From positions 682,001 through 746,000 of the forward strand of contig JAIXMN010000011.1 in the NCBI GenBank assembly GCA_025716815.1: DNA of 64,000 bases, written 5' to 3'. Under the pieces are notes generated by a model that had not been told where the DNA came from, searched no databases, and saw only the letters and a list, made by a program, of their open reading frames with translations. Each line of letters starts with the position of its first letter. Positions within the stretch are counted from its first letter, which is position 1. Below, in pieces: positions 49,882 through 62,024 of this stretch. The translations under genes were made by a program, and so were the position numbers. This stretch comes from Dichotomocladium elegans. Taxonomy: Eukaryota; Mucoromycota; Mucoromycetes; Mucorales; Lichtheimiaceae.

Positions 49882-51053
49882 TTATTTCGAGAAAATGTTG
49901 CTCAAGACCTTCTTCATCTGGCCGTCCATGCGCTCGAGGGCCTTCTTACCAGCATCAACATCATCCGTAACTTCTCTTTGCTTCTTCTCTCTCTGTGCAA
50001 ATGTGCGGCGAATCTTATTGCTTTCATCCGCCTCTTGGCCACGGCTACGCTTCTTCTCCTCCATGCTCTTGTGCATCTTGGACCGTGCCACACTTTCCAC
50101 GTACGCCTTATCCTCACGTTTCGCTTGAGCCATTTCAGCCATCAACTGTTGCTCGCGAGCTTTTCGCTCATAAGCTAACAAATATGATTATTCAGTCGCG
50201 AGCGCATATAAACTATCCCAGGGAGAAAGCTTCTCTTCATCTTTTTACCTATTTGTTCTGTTAAATGGCGCCATTTGAATTTGGGAAGGTATTTGATTGT
50301 CCAAGTGTCATAGTAAAAAGGACTCTTCCGTTTCCCACCGATCTGTCGCATGTTTAAAAACTCAGCCAGTCGCTTAGCCTTCACCTTGCTCTTGAATTCC
50401 ACCCAGCCTTCTGTAAAGCGAGTACGTCGCTCTCTGGTATATTTCTTCCGTCGTCTTGCACTTCTCTCATCTACGTTTACCAGTTAAAATCCTGCTTCCT
50501 TCCTGCCAACAAAGATGATCCATCTACCTTCGGTCTCGAAAAACACACGTCCAATCTCGGTATACTGACTTAAAAGCCTCTTAACTTGCTGTGGCGTCAT
50601 GAATGGAGGGATCCGTGACAGATAGCATACGCCCGAGTTTTTTTCCTCCTGCTGGTATTTTTCAAGTTCTTCGCGTGTCAATTTTTTGGTCTTCTTCTTC
50701 TTCTTCTTGGGCTCAGAAGTCTGATCGCCGATTTCCGCATTCGTCTCATCGAGTCGAGGGTTGCCATCGGAGGGATGATCATCCCCGTCACTAGCAGCCG
50801 CATCGATGTCACGCTCGTCTTCGCTTGCGCTTTTATTAAATTCGCTTTTGTTCTCATCGTCCGAATCGTCTTCGTCTTCAGACGAATCGCCTGTCTGGGC
50901 AAGGCTTAAAACGTCTTTGGTTTTGAATAGACGACGTTTGGAGAAGCGATCGTCGGTTTCGTCATTTTCATGTTCACTTTCAGAGGATGCCTCGGCATCG
51001 TCTTTCGTAAGACCAAACAAATCTTCGACTTTCTGTTCCTCTTTATCTGCCAT
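49882..51053 (-). CDS. ESF2: Pre-rRNA-processing protein ESF2 (ABT1 family)
   Basis: Three exons (51053-50528, 50470-50249, 50174-49882) give 346 residues. The first ~130 residues are acidic/serine-rich, as in nucleolar proteins (SSEDEDDSDDENKSE), followed by a Lys run. The RRM-like core follows: SGVCYLSRIPPFMTPQQVKR, LLSQYTEIGRVFFETE, RTRFTEGWVEFKSKVKAKRL, then FYYDTWTIKYLPKFKWRHLT and EQIAYERKAREQQL, all hallmark ESF2/ABT1 blocks. In yeast Esf2 binds Dbp8 and is needed for early 18S rRNA processing in the SSU processome. The C-terminus is long and basic, helical. Divergent from the kinase gene, start-to-start 828 bp. Confidence 0.97.
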
Positions 51054-51881
51054 TTTGTATGCGTTGTGTGGATTGATCTAATCAAGAGAGCGTTGCGCAG
51101 GAGAGAAACATAGGCCCGGGAAATGAATTACCAAACTTAAGCCACCCGATTGCGGAATTCGTCTCCGCCAAAGTCCTTAATGCACTGACGGTTTTCTTTC
51201 CCAGACGTACTGGCGATTGGTAGACGCTTTTGAAAGTGATTAGCTTTCCTATTAGGGTGCTTCAGCTGCACGGCGGTTGAGGGTTTGCAAATATTCATGT
51301 TACAGTGAAGTAACATTGTACTGTACCACAGCAGCCAACGGTCAATATTACGTCAGGGTTTACCTGCATGTAACCGCTGGGCGCAACGGACCCACTCTGC
51401 TTCTCTGACACCAGTTGCCAATAGCCATGTCAATAAACATTTCTAGAAAGTAAACTCTGCATGGCAATGAAAAGAAACGTATATTTCTGTTCTGCTACAG
51501 TTGGTAGCAATGTGCATTCCCATTGCTACCAGATAATAGCTCTGGGAACCCGTTTCTCCGTTTGTGCCAATGATCGAGGAACGGAGAAGAAAGAAAAGAA
51601 GAAAGCCGAGATAGCAGTAACGAGCGCCCAAGAACGCAGAAGAAGGGAGCCGAAGAACAACGTCGCCGCTGCAACCACTGTTAGGAAAACAGTTGTCAAC
51701 GGTCGTTCGCCAATGAGAAATAAAGAAGTGCCCTTTTGACCTCATTTAGCGTTAGGTACTAGTACAAAATAAGACTTAAGAGCATTTAATAAGAAAATCT
51801 AAAATACAAACCAGTGGTTTGCCCCCCTGTTTGCCCCTTCCTTTCTTCCCTCTCCACGTTTTGTTTCCTTTGCGTTTCGTA
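51054..51881. other. Divergent intergenic between ESF2 and the kinase gene
   Basis: About 0.83 kb shared upstream region. A plus-strand frame at 51.46-51.74 kb has no features and is not called. Pyrimidine-rich sequence precedes the kinase ATG (about 51.84-51.88 kb). Confidence 0.5.
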
Positions 51882-53791
51882 ATGGCATTCCAAATCACTC
51901 CTCTGCTATACGAGAAGATCAAGCACTTTGCGAAATTCCCGCAGACCGCGGTGTCATTACGTCAAATGGTCATGTTTGGTAAGTGAATCGTTGCTTTTCT
52001 CTATCTACCGCTTCCCCAGTCCTCTCTTTTGCTCCCTCTTTCTCTGTATCTGGATGCTCGTCGTTTAAGAATAATAGCACTGAACAAACTTAACTTCCCT
52101 TTATGGACTGAAACCTTCAGGTCCGAAACCATCCAAAGGGACTATGTTTAAAGCAAGCCAATTTTTACATGGTAAAAGAAATCGTGTGAAAAGGGTGTGC
52201 ATCTGTGCTACATCGACATGCCAACAGAGACACACGCAAACACGTTGATAGAGGAACTACCGATTCGCCTTGCACACCGCGTGAAAGAACTTGACGAGTT
52301 ACCGAATCGGTTGAGCGAGATGCCATCCATCATTACTGTCAAGAACTGGTATGCACAATCCTTTAAGGTAAAGATTGACTGTCGTAAGATAAGATGTGAT
52401 TTTCCAGAACAATTTTCTATAGGAACTTGTTGATCTCTCGCCACCGCAGCTCACGAGTAGTATGAAGGAGCAGATTAAGCATGCATCTCAAAAACAAGCA
52501 CGTGTGCCACGTCATGTCACGAACCCTGCACCGTCACCGCCACCAGCTCATACAAATCTCCACAAGGTCGTTCCTATCGGTCACCGGTAATGGAAAAAAA
52601 GCGGATCGGGGGGGGGGAGCAAAGAGGTTGTCATGGGGTGGCAGACTAAGACCAGAAATTTGCTTTTCTTTACAAGTATAGCTACTATACCAATGTGGAA
52701 GAAATCGACTGCTCTCCGGAGGTACTAACTTATATGGAAGATTTTGTGAAAACGATTGAACAGATCAAGCAGCGCCACGACCCTGTCGTGATGACGGTGG
52801 GCAAGTATATACCAAGAAAGCAACAGACTTTTTTATACAGACACACACCTCGGAGTGCTTAGATCTGTACTGATACATACCCATCTTTCCAGCACAAGGA
52901 ATCCTAGAGTACAAGGAATGGCGTAAATCTAGCACAATTGACACCGATGTTCAGCAATTCCTTGACAGATTTTACATGTCGCGCATGGGTATCCGGATGC
53001 TTATCGGTCAGCATTCAGAGCTCTACCGAGGACCGGTACGCAAAGACTATGTGGGTGTAGTCTGCACGCGGACGAACATTCGAGAAATTGTCCAGGATGC
53101 GGTTGCAAACGCACGTGCCATTTGTGAAGATCACTACCACTTGTTCAAGGCACCTGAGGTGCAAGTGTGTTGCCCGGGTGATATCGAGTTCATGTATGTT
53201 CCATCGCATCTCATGCATATGGTGTTTGAATTGCTTAAGAACTCCCTACGAGCTGTGGTGGAACGGTATGGAAAGGATTATGAAGATGAGTACCCGCCTG
53301 TAAGAGTGGCGATTGCGCATGGCAGAGAAGATATAACGATCAAAATCTCGGATGAAGGGGGAGGCATACCTAGATCAGGGATTCCGCTTGTATGGACATA
53401 TATGGTATGCATGTGCTGAAGGAAGAGGAAGCGGAGGAATTCGTTTTTTATAATCGAACGCGTCGCAGTATACAACCGCAGAACGGCAGGAGGTAGGACC
53501 TGATCGAGACAACTCAGACTTCAAGGCACCCATGGCAGGCTTTGGATATGGATTGCCTTTGGCACGGCTGGTGAGAATACATATGGAGAAATAGCGACAT
53601 TTAGCCTAACCGGAAATATATCAGTATTCACGATACTTTGGCGGTGATCTTAAGCTAATATCAATGGAAGGGTAAGGGTATACTAAACACGCATCAACGA
53701 TCGACAGATATACTGACCACTGAAAAGCTATGGCACGGATGCATACTTGCACCTAAATCGACTTTCAAATAGTGACGAACCTCTTATGTAA
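51882..53791 (+). CDS. Mitochondrial pyruvate (or branched-chain) dehydrogenase kinase, PDK/BCKDK family
   Basis: Several exons from ATG 51882 (MAFQITPLLYEKIKHFAKF) to TAA 53789-53791. N-terminal four-helix region: SLRQMVMFG, FLHEELPIRLAHRVKELDEL, PSIITVKNWYAQSF, and DFVKTIEQIKQRH. Downstream is the GHKL ATPase fold: FYMSRMGIRMLIGQHSEL, then MVFELLKNSLRAVVE (N box with Glu and Asn), ISDEGGGIPRSG (G1), GFGYGLPLARLYSRYFGGDL (G2), and GYGTDAYLHL. The enzyme phosphorylates the E1-alpha subunit and switches off the 2-oxoacid dehydrogenase complex in the mitochondrial matrix. PDK is favoured over BCKDK by GYGTDAYL but the two are hard to separate by eye. The presequence is weak. The join before EELPIRLAH is inferred (donor after TTTTTACATG). 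CENP-X begins 48 bp downstream. Confidence 0.93.
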
Positions 53792-53838
53792 ATAAATTCC
53801 TGCAAACCGGTATCTTTTTTTCTTCTGGAAAATAAAGT

Positions 53839-54290
53839 ATGGAAGCAAACGACGAAACATTCCCACCTGTATGTCACAAAACAAAAGATCGTCTGGGATA
53901 AAATGCACAGAACAGCAATGACTTAATTACAAATCTTCTGCAGGAGACCGTGCTGGCCATCTTTAAGAGCATATGGAAGGAATCTAACACGCGAGGTTTG
54001 TTACGCCATGCAATTCCAAAGCCAAAGAGGGAATGATTAAAGCTGAATGTGGAAAAAAAATAAAGCAAACAAGGATGCCGTGTCACTGGCTTGCGAGTTT
54101 TTGAGGCTTTTTACAACAGGTAAGAAAAGTAATTCGCAAAGAGAAATGAGCTGGATTAACGCCGATTTCAGAGGCTGTTCATCGCGCAGCAGCAGAACTC
54201 GATCGGAACGAGAGCGACAATAAGGAACCGAACCGACTTCAGACGGACCATCTAGAACAAATTCTATCCCAACTCGTGTTGGATTTCTGA
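53839..54290 (+). CDS. CENPX: CENP-X / MHF2 histone-fold protein
   Basis: Four short exons (53839-53868, 53944-53995, 54066-54119, 54172-54290) give 84 residues, matching the ~80-residue family. Spliced: MEANDETFPP, ETVLAIFKSIWKESNTRA, NKDAVSLACEFLRLFTT, EAVHRAAAELDRNESDNKE then PNRLQTDHLEQILSQLVLDF. The end TDHLEQILSQLVLDF resembles the closing helix of human CENP-X (a V/T-D-x-LE-x-LPQLLLDF pattern). The partner CENP-S forms a tetramer with it that binds DNA, acting with the Fanconi-type FANCM/Mph1 helicase and at kinetochores. The gene starts 48 bp after the kinase stop, on the same strand. Exons are too small to appear as long open frames. The first exon and its ATG are supported by frame-keeping splice sites only, so the N-terminus is less certain. 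Confidence 0.85.
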
Positions 54291-55483
54291 AGCATATGAA
54301 CGAACAAGAAAAGATAGCATTGTAAAGTACAGTTGAAAGCGTTGTTCAAAATGTAATACAACACCCTGCCATTTTATGTGCGTCCGAGTCGCCGGAAGCG
54401 CTTTATGCAACGTTTGGTCCTTGATGACATGGGCCTGTAACGTAGTATGTCCGTCCTTCCCCTCAGAACCGCCCCCCCCAATTCAAACCATGGAAAAGAG
54501 ACGCTCTCTCTGTATATGCCCTCGAATGATTAACTCCCTTTGTGTCGCGCCATGAACAGCTCTGTCTCTCCTAGTGCAATCTACTCCCATTGCAGTTACA
54601 GCAGGAGCGTGCTAGCTTGTGGAACAATGGATTAGTGAGACGGAGAAATGGCTGATGGAGTAATAAAAAACCTGGCCTATTCTATATTAGTTGGTTTAAC
54701 CAAAACCACCTGGTATACCATGGCAAAGACGATAACGACAATGTGCCCATTGAATTTGAACCATCAGCTTGTGAGGCTACGTATGTTGAAGGAAGAAGCA
54801 CCGCTCGACATGATAAGTCGTTGCCGTTGCCAAAACATGAATACGCTAAATCACATATGTACAAATGCTTCGACAATACAAAAAGGTACTATAAGGTTGT
54901 AAACCAGAAAAGAAGCCTGATCGGATGACAGGAAGACCTACCGCCCCAAATCAAAGTCTAAAATCATAGGATAGATTCTGCTGCAAAGCGAAGACCTATT
55001 TAGTTAGTGAAATCGGTTTGGTTGGGATGGTCCAATGATTATTTAGCGTCATCTGCCTTATGTTGAGGAATTAATCAGCAGTTATCGACCCGTTACGGAA
55101 TATCGTCCGCTGATCAGATTCACAAGCGAAAGAATCGATTATAGCCGGGTATTTTGCGTTTCTCGATGGGTGATAATTCAAGGCATTAAAGACCATTTGC
55201 CTCCCTGAAGAGTAGGGTGCCAAAAAGGCACGAGTAGACATATTCTGGGCGATGTTACAGATTTATATTCAGAGACACACAATCTCTCTCAGACATCCTG
55301 GACCATCAAAAACCTTGCCTGTAGTATCCTTACCTAAGCTGAACAAAATATCGATCGACGGCAGTATGAAACCAATGGTGGGGTATTTCAGATGTCTGCA
55401 TGAATTGTCCTCACACTGAAACCTTACAGGATATATAAAGGAGCAAGGACCCCGAAATATTATTCAAAAGCTATCTGAGCATC
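54291..55483. other. Intergenic, no gene recognised
   Basis: About 1.2 kb. A frame at 54.65-54.90 kb (MADGVIKNLAYSIL) has no features and is not called. No exon chain was recognised. Confidence 0.45.
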
Positions 55484-55835
55484 ATGATTTCTACAGGTAC
55501 TATTTTCGCACTCGGCGCAGCAGGAATGGCCGGTGCTGCCTATGCCTCCTCACGTAGTCGCCGCAGGTCAGTCGACCAACAATCGAATACAAGCACCACT
55601 GAATCCATGACTCCGTTTTCCATGGGAAGACGCCCGTCTGGAGGAATGCAGAACGATGGTTACGCAGCGCATAACCAGGTAATATGATGTAAGAAGGGTA
55701 GTACTGGCTCTACTTGGATGGCGATTGATATTCGCAACACAGGCTGACCTCTTCTGGCGTCGTGATTATGGAGCCAACTTCAGTCACAACTCGAGTCGCA
55801 AATTCCCTCGAGATCTTCACCAGACCTCGTTGTAG
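55484..55835 (+). CDS. Small hypothetical protein, two exons
   Basis: Exons 55484-55678 and 55743-55835 join in frame to 95 residues with a GTAATATG donor and an ACACAG acceptor. The N-terminus is MISTGTIFALGAAGMAGAAY, a Gly/Ala-rich hydrophobic stretch that could be a short membrane anchor, followed by SRSRRRS and a Ser/Thr-rich, Met/Gly-rich middle. The second exon reads ADLFWRRDYGANFSHNSSRK and ends DLHQTSL. I do not recognise a family. The coherent splice and plausible ATG make it more likely a gene than chance, but no similarity supports it. TATATAAAGG lies about 45 bp upstream and could be a TATA box. Confidence 0.55.
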
Positions 55836-56971
55836 AAAACGCCCTCCATGGACCAAACATTTCACTTCCTTTGTTGTAACGACAACAGGGGTATATGTAT
55901 ATACATTTGATCTTTTATAACACTAAGACAGTGGATGACACCATGTTAATTCCAAGTTCCCATGTAATCCAAGCCATATTAATTGAGGGGGGTAGATAGA
56001 AAGCTAATTATGACGTAATAAAACCAGTATATGGTAATTCCAGCGGGGTTTAGCTTACTTTTTGACTGATTTGATTCGCCAATTTTTCGGGCCGGTTTCG
56101 TTGTGTTACGTGGTCCTGACGGAGTCTGAGGTTTTGCTTTTTGTTGCTTTTTGTTGGATTAACATTGAGATTCCGCGAGCATTTCGGTTTTCCCATTGGC
56201 CAAAATGGTCCTTTTCTTGGAGTTGCCTGTGGTGGGTATTTTCTTTAGTCCCATGATCATCCCCTTCGACCAATAGTCTCTTTTCATTGCAACCTTCACA
56301 TGTGCCTCCATAAATGCAGCTGAAGGAGTTGCAGGTCGGGGCACGTGGCAAAGACGTGGTCATTTTCCCAAAAAAAATTGGATGGCATGCATCAAAATGA
56401 TATTGTCTATTCTTTTGGAAAATAAAAAGGAACACCAATGAAAAAGGTTCTGGGGAATGTGATATCTTGGCATATTTCCTCCACGGAATTCATATATGCA
56501 GCCGCAGCATGGATAATAATAGCAATCAATAGTGGCGTACAATCAGTGTGCAGCCACACTTGCACAAGAAAAAGTCTTGGCTTTCATATAAATATCAACA
56601 TTCAAAGGAACTTTGTCAAGTATCAGTTCTTATCATCATTCTATTACTATTCTGTTGCTATCTACTGTATATATTCTACATATTTGAGAAAGACAACTAC
56701 TTTACATATCCAAAGAAATGGTAACTTTATTCTTTAAAATTGACATTATTCTCCGCTAATCATTCTTCTGGATCAAGGGTGATGAGCCCCAAACAAGAAC
56801 TTGCAGTTGTGGCTCTTCTACCCACCTGCGTACAAGTTTTGCTGGCTGTCCCTTAAACAGCCGTAGAGTTCGTCCGAGGCCTGAACCTACTGATGTATGT
56901 ATTTCTTGAATTACCCGATTTTATGTTTGCAGCCGCTGATATCAAGGCATCCCTAGGATTCTACAACCCAA
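55836..56971. other. Intergenic; probably includes the Helitron 5' portion
   Basis: No gene supported. The 5' end of the Helitron must lie here but no convincing TC terminus was fixed. CT-rich sequence precedes the Helitron ORF. A minus-strand frame at 56.11-56.44 kb has no features. Confidence 0.4.
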
Positions 56972-59900
56972 ATGTCCTCCTCTCCTTCCTGTTCTACATG
57001 TGGCTCAACCACCCATCGCCGATCAACTCATCGTGATTGCCCTGGAAACACTCGGCGCCAACGAGGTAATACAGCTGAACATTACAACTCTGAAATTTTT
57101 ACTGATTTTTCTGTAAAGAATATATTGGTTTGGACAACCCTCCATCTGCTCCTGCTCCTGCTACTGCTCCTGCTCCTGCTACTGCTCCAGTTCCTGTTCC
57201 TGTTCCTGCTCCTGCTCCTGCTTCGGTTGCTCCTACTCATCCGCCATGTGCTCGATGTGGTTCTCCATCTCACCAGCGTTCAAGATACAGTGGCTGTCCA
57301 TTCTATAACAGCGATAATCCCCAGTATCGGATTGCACGAATGGCGTCTTTTGAGCCAGAACATATTTTTGGCCCAGACATCTGCTACGTCCATGGCCCAC
57401 AATATCGTCGACACATCTTTGGTCGCATGTCAGCCGAATGCCCATTTTGTCAGGCTAAAATGTGGATTGACGAGCGCCTCGCCCAGTCTTCTCGCTCCAA
57501 CCCGCGTTTTGGACTGTGCTGCACGAGCGGAAGGATCCAGATCGCCCTGCCTCGCGCCCCCTCACAAGAGATCATCGCACTCTTGGAAGGCACAGACGAT
57601 GCCAGCAAAGAATTTCGCAAGTCCATTCGCGCATATAACAACGCCTTTTCTTTTGCTTCCATTGAGGACAATCATGACCGACAATTGGCCAATGGATCGA
57701 ATGGTGTTCCAACCTATCGCATCAACGGGACGATGTACCACCGTATGGGAACATTGCGAGCTGGCCCCGATCGCCAGCCTGCTTTTTCTCAAATATATTT
57801 TACCGATGCCGGCGATCAACTGTCAAGACGCACTTCATTCTTTTCAGACCTTAACAGGGATACAATCGAGCTTCTTCAGGCGGTCATGGTGCGTGATAAC
57901 CCTTATGCACAGACCTTCATGTCTGCTGCTCAGCGTTATCGAGATGAGCCATTTGGAACACTTCGTGCTACCATTCGTCCAGCACACCAGATGGGGAGGC
58001 GTTACGATCCACAGGCTACCCCTGAAGTTGCAGCCTTAGTCGTCGAGAGGACAACAGATGGGACAGTCGATACGCATGCAATTGTTCTTGCTGATCGCGC
58101 AACAGGAGGACTCCACAGGATTAGTGCTCTCCACCCGGCATACATACCTCTCCACTACGTCCTCATGTATCCATTCGGGGATGAAGGATGGTATGCAGGA
58201 ATGCAAAGTCTAACAGCTGAGGGCAGCCCTGTCAGCATCACTGTGCGTGAGTTTGCTGCTTTCATGCTCATGATTCGAGAAGGCCCAAGGAAGACATACC
58301 ACCACTACTATGGCAGGTTATTTCAGCAATTAGTGGTGGATAATTATGCACGGATCGAGGGTGGCCGTCTGGACTATTTACGGAACAATCAGGATGATCT
58401 GCGGCGAGAGCTTTACAGCGGCATGGCGGACGACTCTGATCCTCGACAGATTGGCCAAAGAACAATTCTACCTTCAAGTTTCACTGGTGGGCCGCGATAT
58501 ATGAAACAAATGATGCAAGACGGCTTGGCTATTGTTAGCCAGCTGGGCGATCCAACTCTCTTCATTACGTTCACTTGCAATCCTAAATGGCCTGAAATTG
58601 TCAGCGAGCTTCTTCCAGGGCAGGAGGCCCATGACCGTCCAGATATTTGCTCCCGAGTCTTCAATATGAAGATGAAGGAGCTCATTGCGCATATTGTGGA
58701 TGCCAAAGTTTTTGGTCATATCGAAGGATATATCGCGACTGTCGAGTTCCAGAAGCGTGGTTTGCCCCATGTTCATATGCTTTTCATCTTGCATGAGGAA
58801 GATCGACCAGAAGCTGTAGCCCAGTATGACGAGTTCGTCTGCGCAGAGCTTCCAGATCCAGTAGCCCACCCCGCTCTCTATCGCACAGTCACGTCAACAA
58901 TGATCCATGGACCATGTGGATCATTCAGCAGAGGACAGCCATGCTGTCAACGAACTGGCCAGTGCGATAAGAAGTTCCCCAAGCGCTACTGTGGCAAGAC
59001 ACGAGAGACCAGGGATGGAAACCCAGTATACCGTAGGCGGGAGACTCCCAACCAAGGGCATATGATTGAGCGTCGGAACATGGTTATAGACAACCAATGG
59101 GTTATTCCATATAATCCTTACCTTAGCCACAAGTACGATGCCCATATTAACGTAGAGATCTGTACAAGCACCAGGGCAGTAAAATATATCTGCAAGTATA
59201 TTACCAAGGGAACTGACCGAGCGCAAGTGGAGATTACTGGACAATCTTCTGAGGCTGTCCATTCCACGACCACCACCACTGCCTCCGCCTCCACCACCAC
59301 CGATGCTGCTCCTGCTCCTGCTCCTGTGGACGAGATCCAACAATACCTTAATGCTAGGTATATTGGACCATGTGAAGCAATCTGGCGGACGCTCAGATAT
59401 GATGTCCATTTCCACAGCCCATCTGTCGTACGCTTAGATATACACCTGCCTGAGCAACAGTATGTCACGTTTCGCGCCACAATGTCCCAGGAAGAACTGA
59501 TCGTCGCACGCCATGCAGCAAGGACAGGTACCAAACTCCTCGCCTTTTTTGAACTCTGCTCCCAGGACCCATTCGCCGCCACCCTCCTTTATTCTGAGGT
59601 GCCTCGCCACTACACTTGGAACACAAGGACCCACATGTGGGCACGTAGAGATCGGCAAACAATTGCGAACGTGGTAACACGCATTTATTTTGCATCACCT
59701 TCAAATATGCCTCTGTACTGCCTTCGCTTGCTCTTACTAAAGATTCCTGGGCCAACAAGTTTCGAGGCACTGCTTGCGAATAGCGACGGCAGCCCCCATC
59801 CGACATTCCAGGCAGCTGCGCTTGCAAGGGGTTTCTTGGAGTCTGACAACGAATGGGAGCGCTGCATGAGTGAGGCATCGCTCATTGCTTCAGCTAGATC

Positions 59901-61707
59901 TATACGCGCTCTCTTTGCATGCATCCTGATACACAGTTCCCCTGCTGACCCGCTCCAACTCTGGAACAACCACCGCGACAGAATGGCCGATGATTACTTT
60001 TTCGAGTTCCGGAGAATACATAATATGTCAACCGACCAAGAACTGCAGCAGCAAGACCTGGACGCCATCTATCAGCGCACACTTGGCGATATCGATTCTC
60101 ATCTGCAGGCTGGAGGTCATTGGCTCTCCGAATTTACGACTTTGCCCCAGGAACGAAGGGAAACACTCGACGAATTTGTGTCTCCTTCTCAAGTTCTGAT
60201 AAATGCCGAGTACCGCAATTATGACCAAGATGAGCAGCGTCTGTTGAATGAAGAGTTAGTCCACTCGCTCAACGATGACCAGCGAGCTGCATATAATAAT
60301 ATCATAATGTCCATCGCGGAGCAGCCTCATGCCCCTCATGTACCCCGCCTTTTCTTTCTCAATGGCCCTGGTGGTACAGGGAAATCACAGGTGTTCAAAG
60401 CTCTCTTGGCCTATGTTCGTTCTCAGCAAGAGATTGCCTTGCCGGTCGCCTCTTCTGGAATTGCCGCAATCCTGCTTCCTGGTGGCCGAACTGCCCATAG
60501 CCGGTTCAAAATTCCCCTCGATGCAGACGAAACCAGTACTTGCAACATTAGTCTCACTAGCTCACACGCCCATCTCATACGACGCGCCTCTTTGATCGTT
60601 TGGGATGAGGCTGTCATGGCTGGCAGATTCACCTTTGAAGCAGTTGACAAGGCCCTCAAGGACATCATGGGGGCTGATGACCCTGCATGTGAGCAAGTCC
60701 CTTTTGGTGGCAAGGTCGTCGTTTTCGGTGGAGACTTTCGGCAGCTGCTCCCGGTCAGCAAGAAGAGCACTCGACCAGAGGTCGTTGCGGGAACTGTACA
60801 GCGTGCATCATTTTGGCCACACGTTCGCATCCTCCATTTGAACATTAACATGCGAGTTCGTAATGCTGGCCCCCATGCCGCTGCATTTGCCAACCAGCTC
60901 CTTGCCATTGGAGATGGCCGGCTTCCATACCGCGACAGTGTCGAGATCCCGGAACAATGGCGGATCGAAGCGAATGATAGAATGGACCTTATCAATGCCA
61001 TCTATCCTGCCATTCGACTCCCCAATCAACCTCCAGACCAGTTCCGTGATGGGGCCATCCTCGCCACTAAAAACGCAGATGTTGATGACATCAACAACAA
61101 GGCTTTTAGCGTTTTCCCTGGCGAGAAAAGGCAGTATACCTCTATTGACCGTATCATCGATGCCGACGATCCAGACGTAGCTGCAGCAAGCTACCCACCG
61201 GAGTTTCTTAATGGTCTCAACTCTGCCGGAATTCCGCCTCATTGTCTAGAACTAAAGGTGGGTATGCCTTTGGTGCTGCTGCGAAACCTAGATCCAAGCG
61301 CAGGCCTCTGCAATGGGACTAAGCTTATCTTGACAAGGCTTATGGACCATTGTATTGCCGTCCGATGCATTGCCCATGGACCACAGGGCGCAGAGCATAT
61401 TCTCCCTAGGATCAACCTTTGCACAAAAGAAGGAGAAATGCCGTTCATCCTGTGCCGCCGCCAGTTTCCTGTTCGTGCTGCCTTTGCCATGACCATTCAT
61501 AAGGCGCAAGGACAGACCCTGTCACGCGTAGGTGTCCATCTCCGTGAGCCTGTGTTTACACATGGCCAATTATATGTTGCACTCTCACGAGCCACACACC
61601 CTGACAACCTGCGCGTGGCAGTATACAGTGACGGATCGACTGCTGCCCCCACAACCGCTAACGTTGTATACCACGAAGTCCTTCTTAACCAGCAGTCATC
61701 CGGCTAA
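56972..61707 (+). CDS. Helitron Rep-helicase (HUH endonuclease plus PIF1 helicase)
   Basis: Two exons (56972-57065, 57119-61707) give 1560 residues in frame. Exon 1 carries a CSTCGSTTHRRSTHRDC zinc-knuckle-like motif (C-x2-C-x4-H-x7-C); exon 2 repeats it as CARCGSPSHQRSRYSGC after an Ala/Pro/Val repeat. The Helitron Rep domain has FITFTCNPKWPEI (~residue 510), the HUH motif LPHVHMLFIL (~580) and KYICKYITKG (~718), with the two tyrosines expected of the catalytic helix region. The PIF1-type helicase follows: GPGGTGKSQVF Walker A (~1113), VWDEAVMAG (~1193), FGGDFRQLLPV (~1233), and TIHKAQGQTLSRV with YVALSRATHP (~1490-1520). All motifs look intact, so this copy may be capable of movement. No C-terminal endonuclease or OTU domain was seen. 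Confidence 0.94.
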
Positions 61708-62024
61708 ACACTCACTAACATATATGACTTTTTCATTCATTTATCTCTCTATGTTATTTATATCTCCTCTCCTTTCTTTTATGTTGATTATACATCCATT
61801 TCTCTCATCATGCCCAACACATTCCTTTTTATATCAATAAGAATATATGCTCTTTCGTAAAGCAAAAAAACACATATATAGATCTATTCATAAATACACA
61901 CACCTCTATTAAGTTTGCGCCAATGTCTGATTATTTCTATGGCTTATCGCGCTGATTAATTGGGGGGCGGGGGGCGAAGCCCCCAGCCGACGCAACAATC
62001 GAGCGGAGCGAGATGTGTTGCTAG
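56972..62024 (+). mobile_element. Helitron rolling-circle transposon (5' end not fixed)
   Basis: Holds an intact Rep-helicase ORF and a Helitron-like 3' terminus: stem GCAACA/TGTTGC (61992-61997 with 62016-62021), then CTAG at 62021-62024 followed by T, as expected for insertion between A and T. A GC-rich hairpin GGGGGC-GAA-GCCCCC precedes it at about 61969-61984. The 5' terminus was not located, so the listed start is the ORF start. Confidence 0.85.

Noticed and set aside
57130..57132. TTG start for the Helitron ORF
   Set aside because: The exon continues upstream through an intron to an ATG at 56972 with a good splice donor and a second zinc knuckle.
56972..58039. Apparent 355-codon frame at the Helitron start
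   Set aside because: It reads through the first Helitron intron and then out of frame; only its first 94 nt are real coding sequence.
60423..61001. 192-codon minus-strand frame opposite the Helitron helicase
   Set aside because: Antisense to the PIF1 motifs, with no independent signature.
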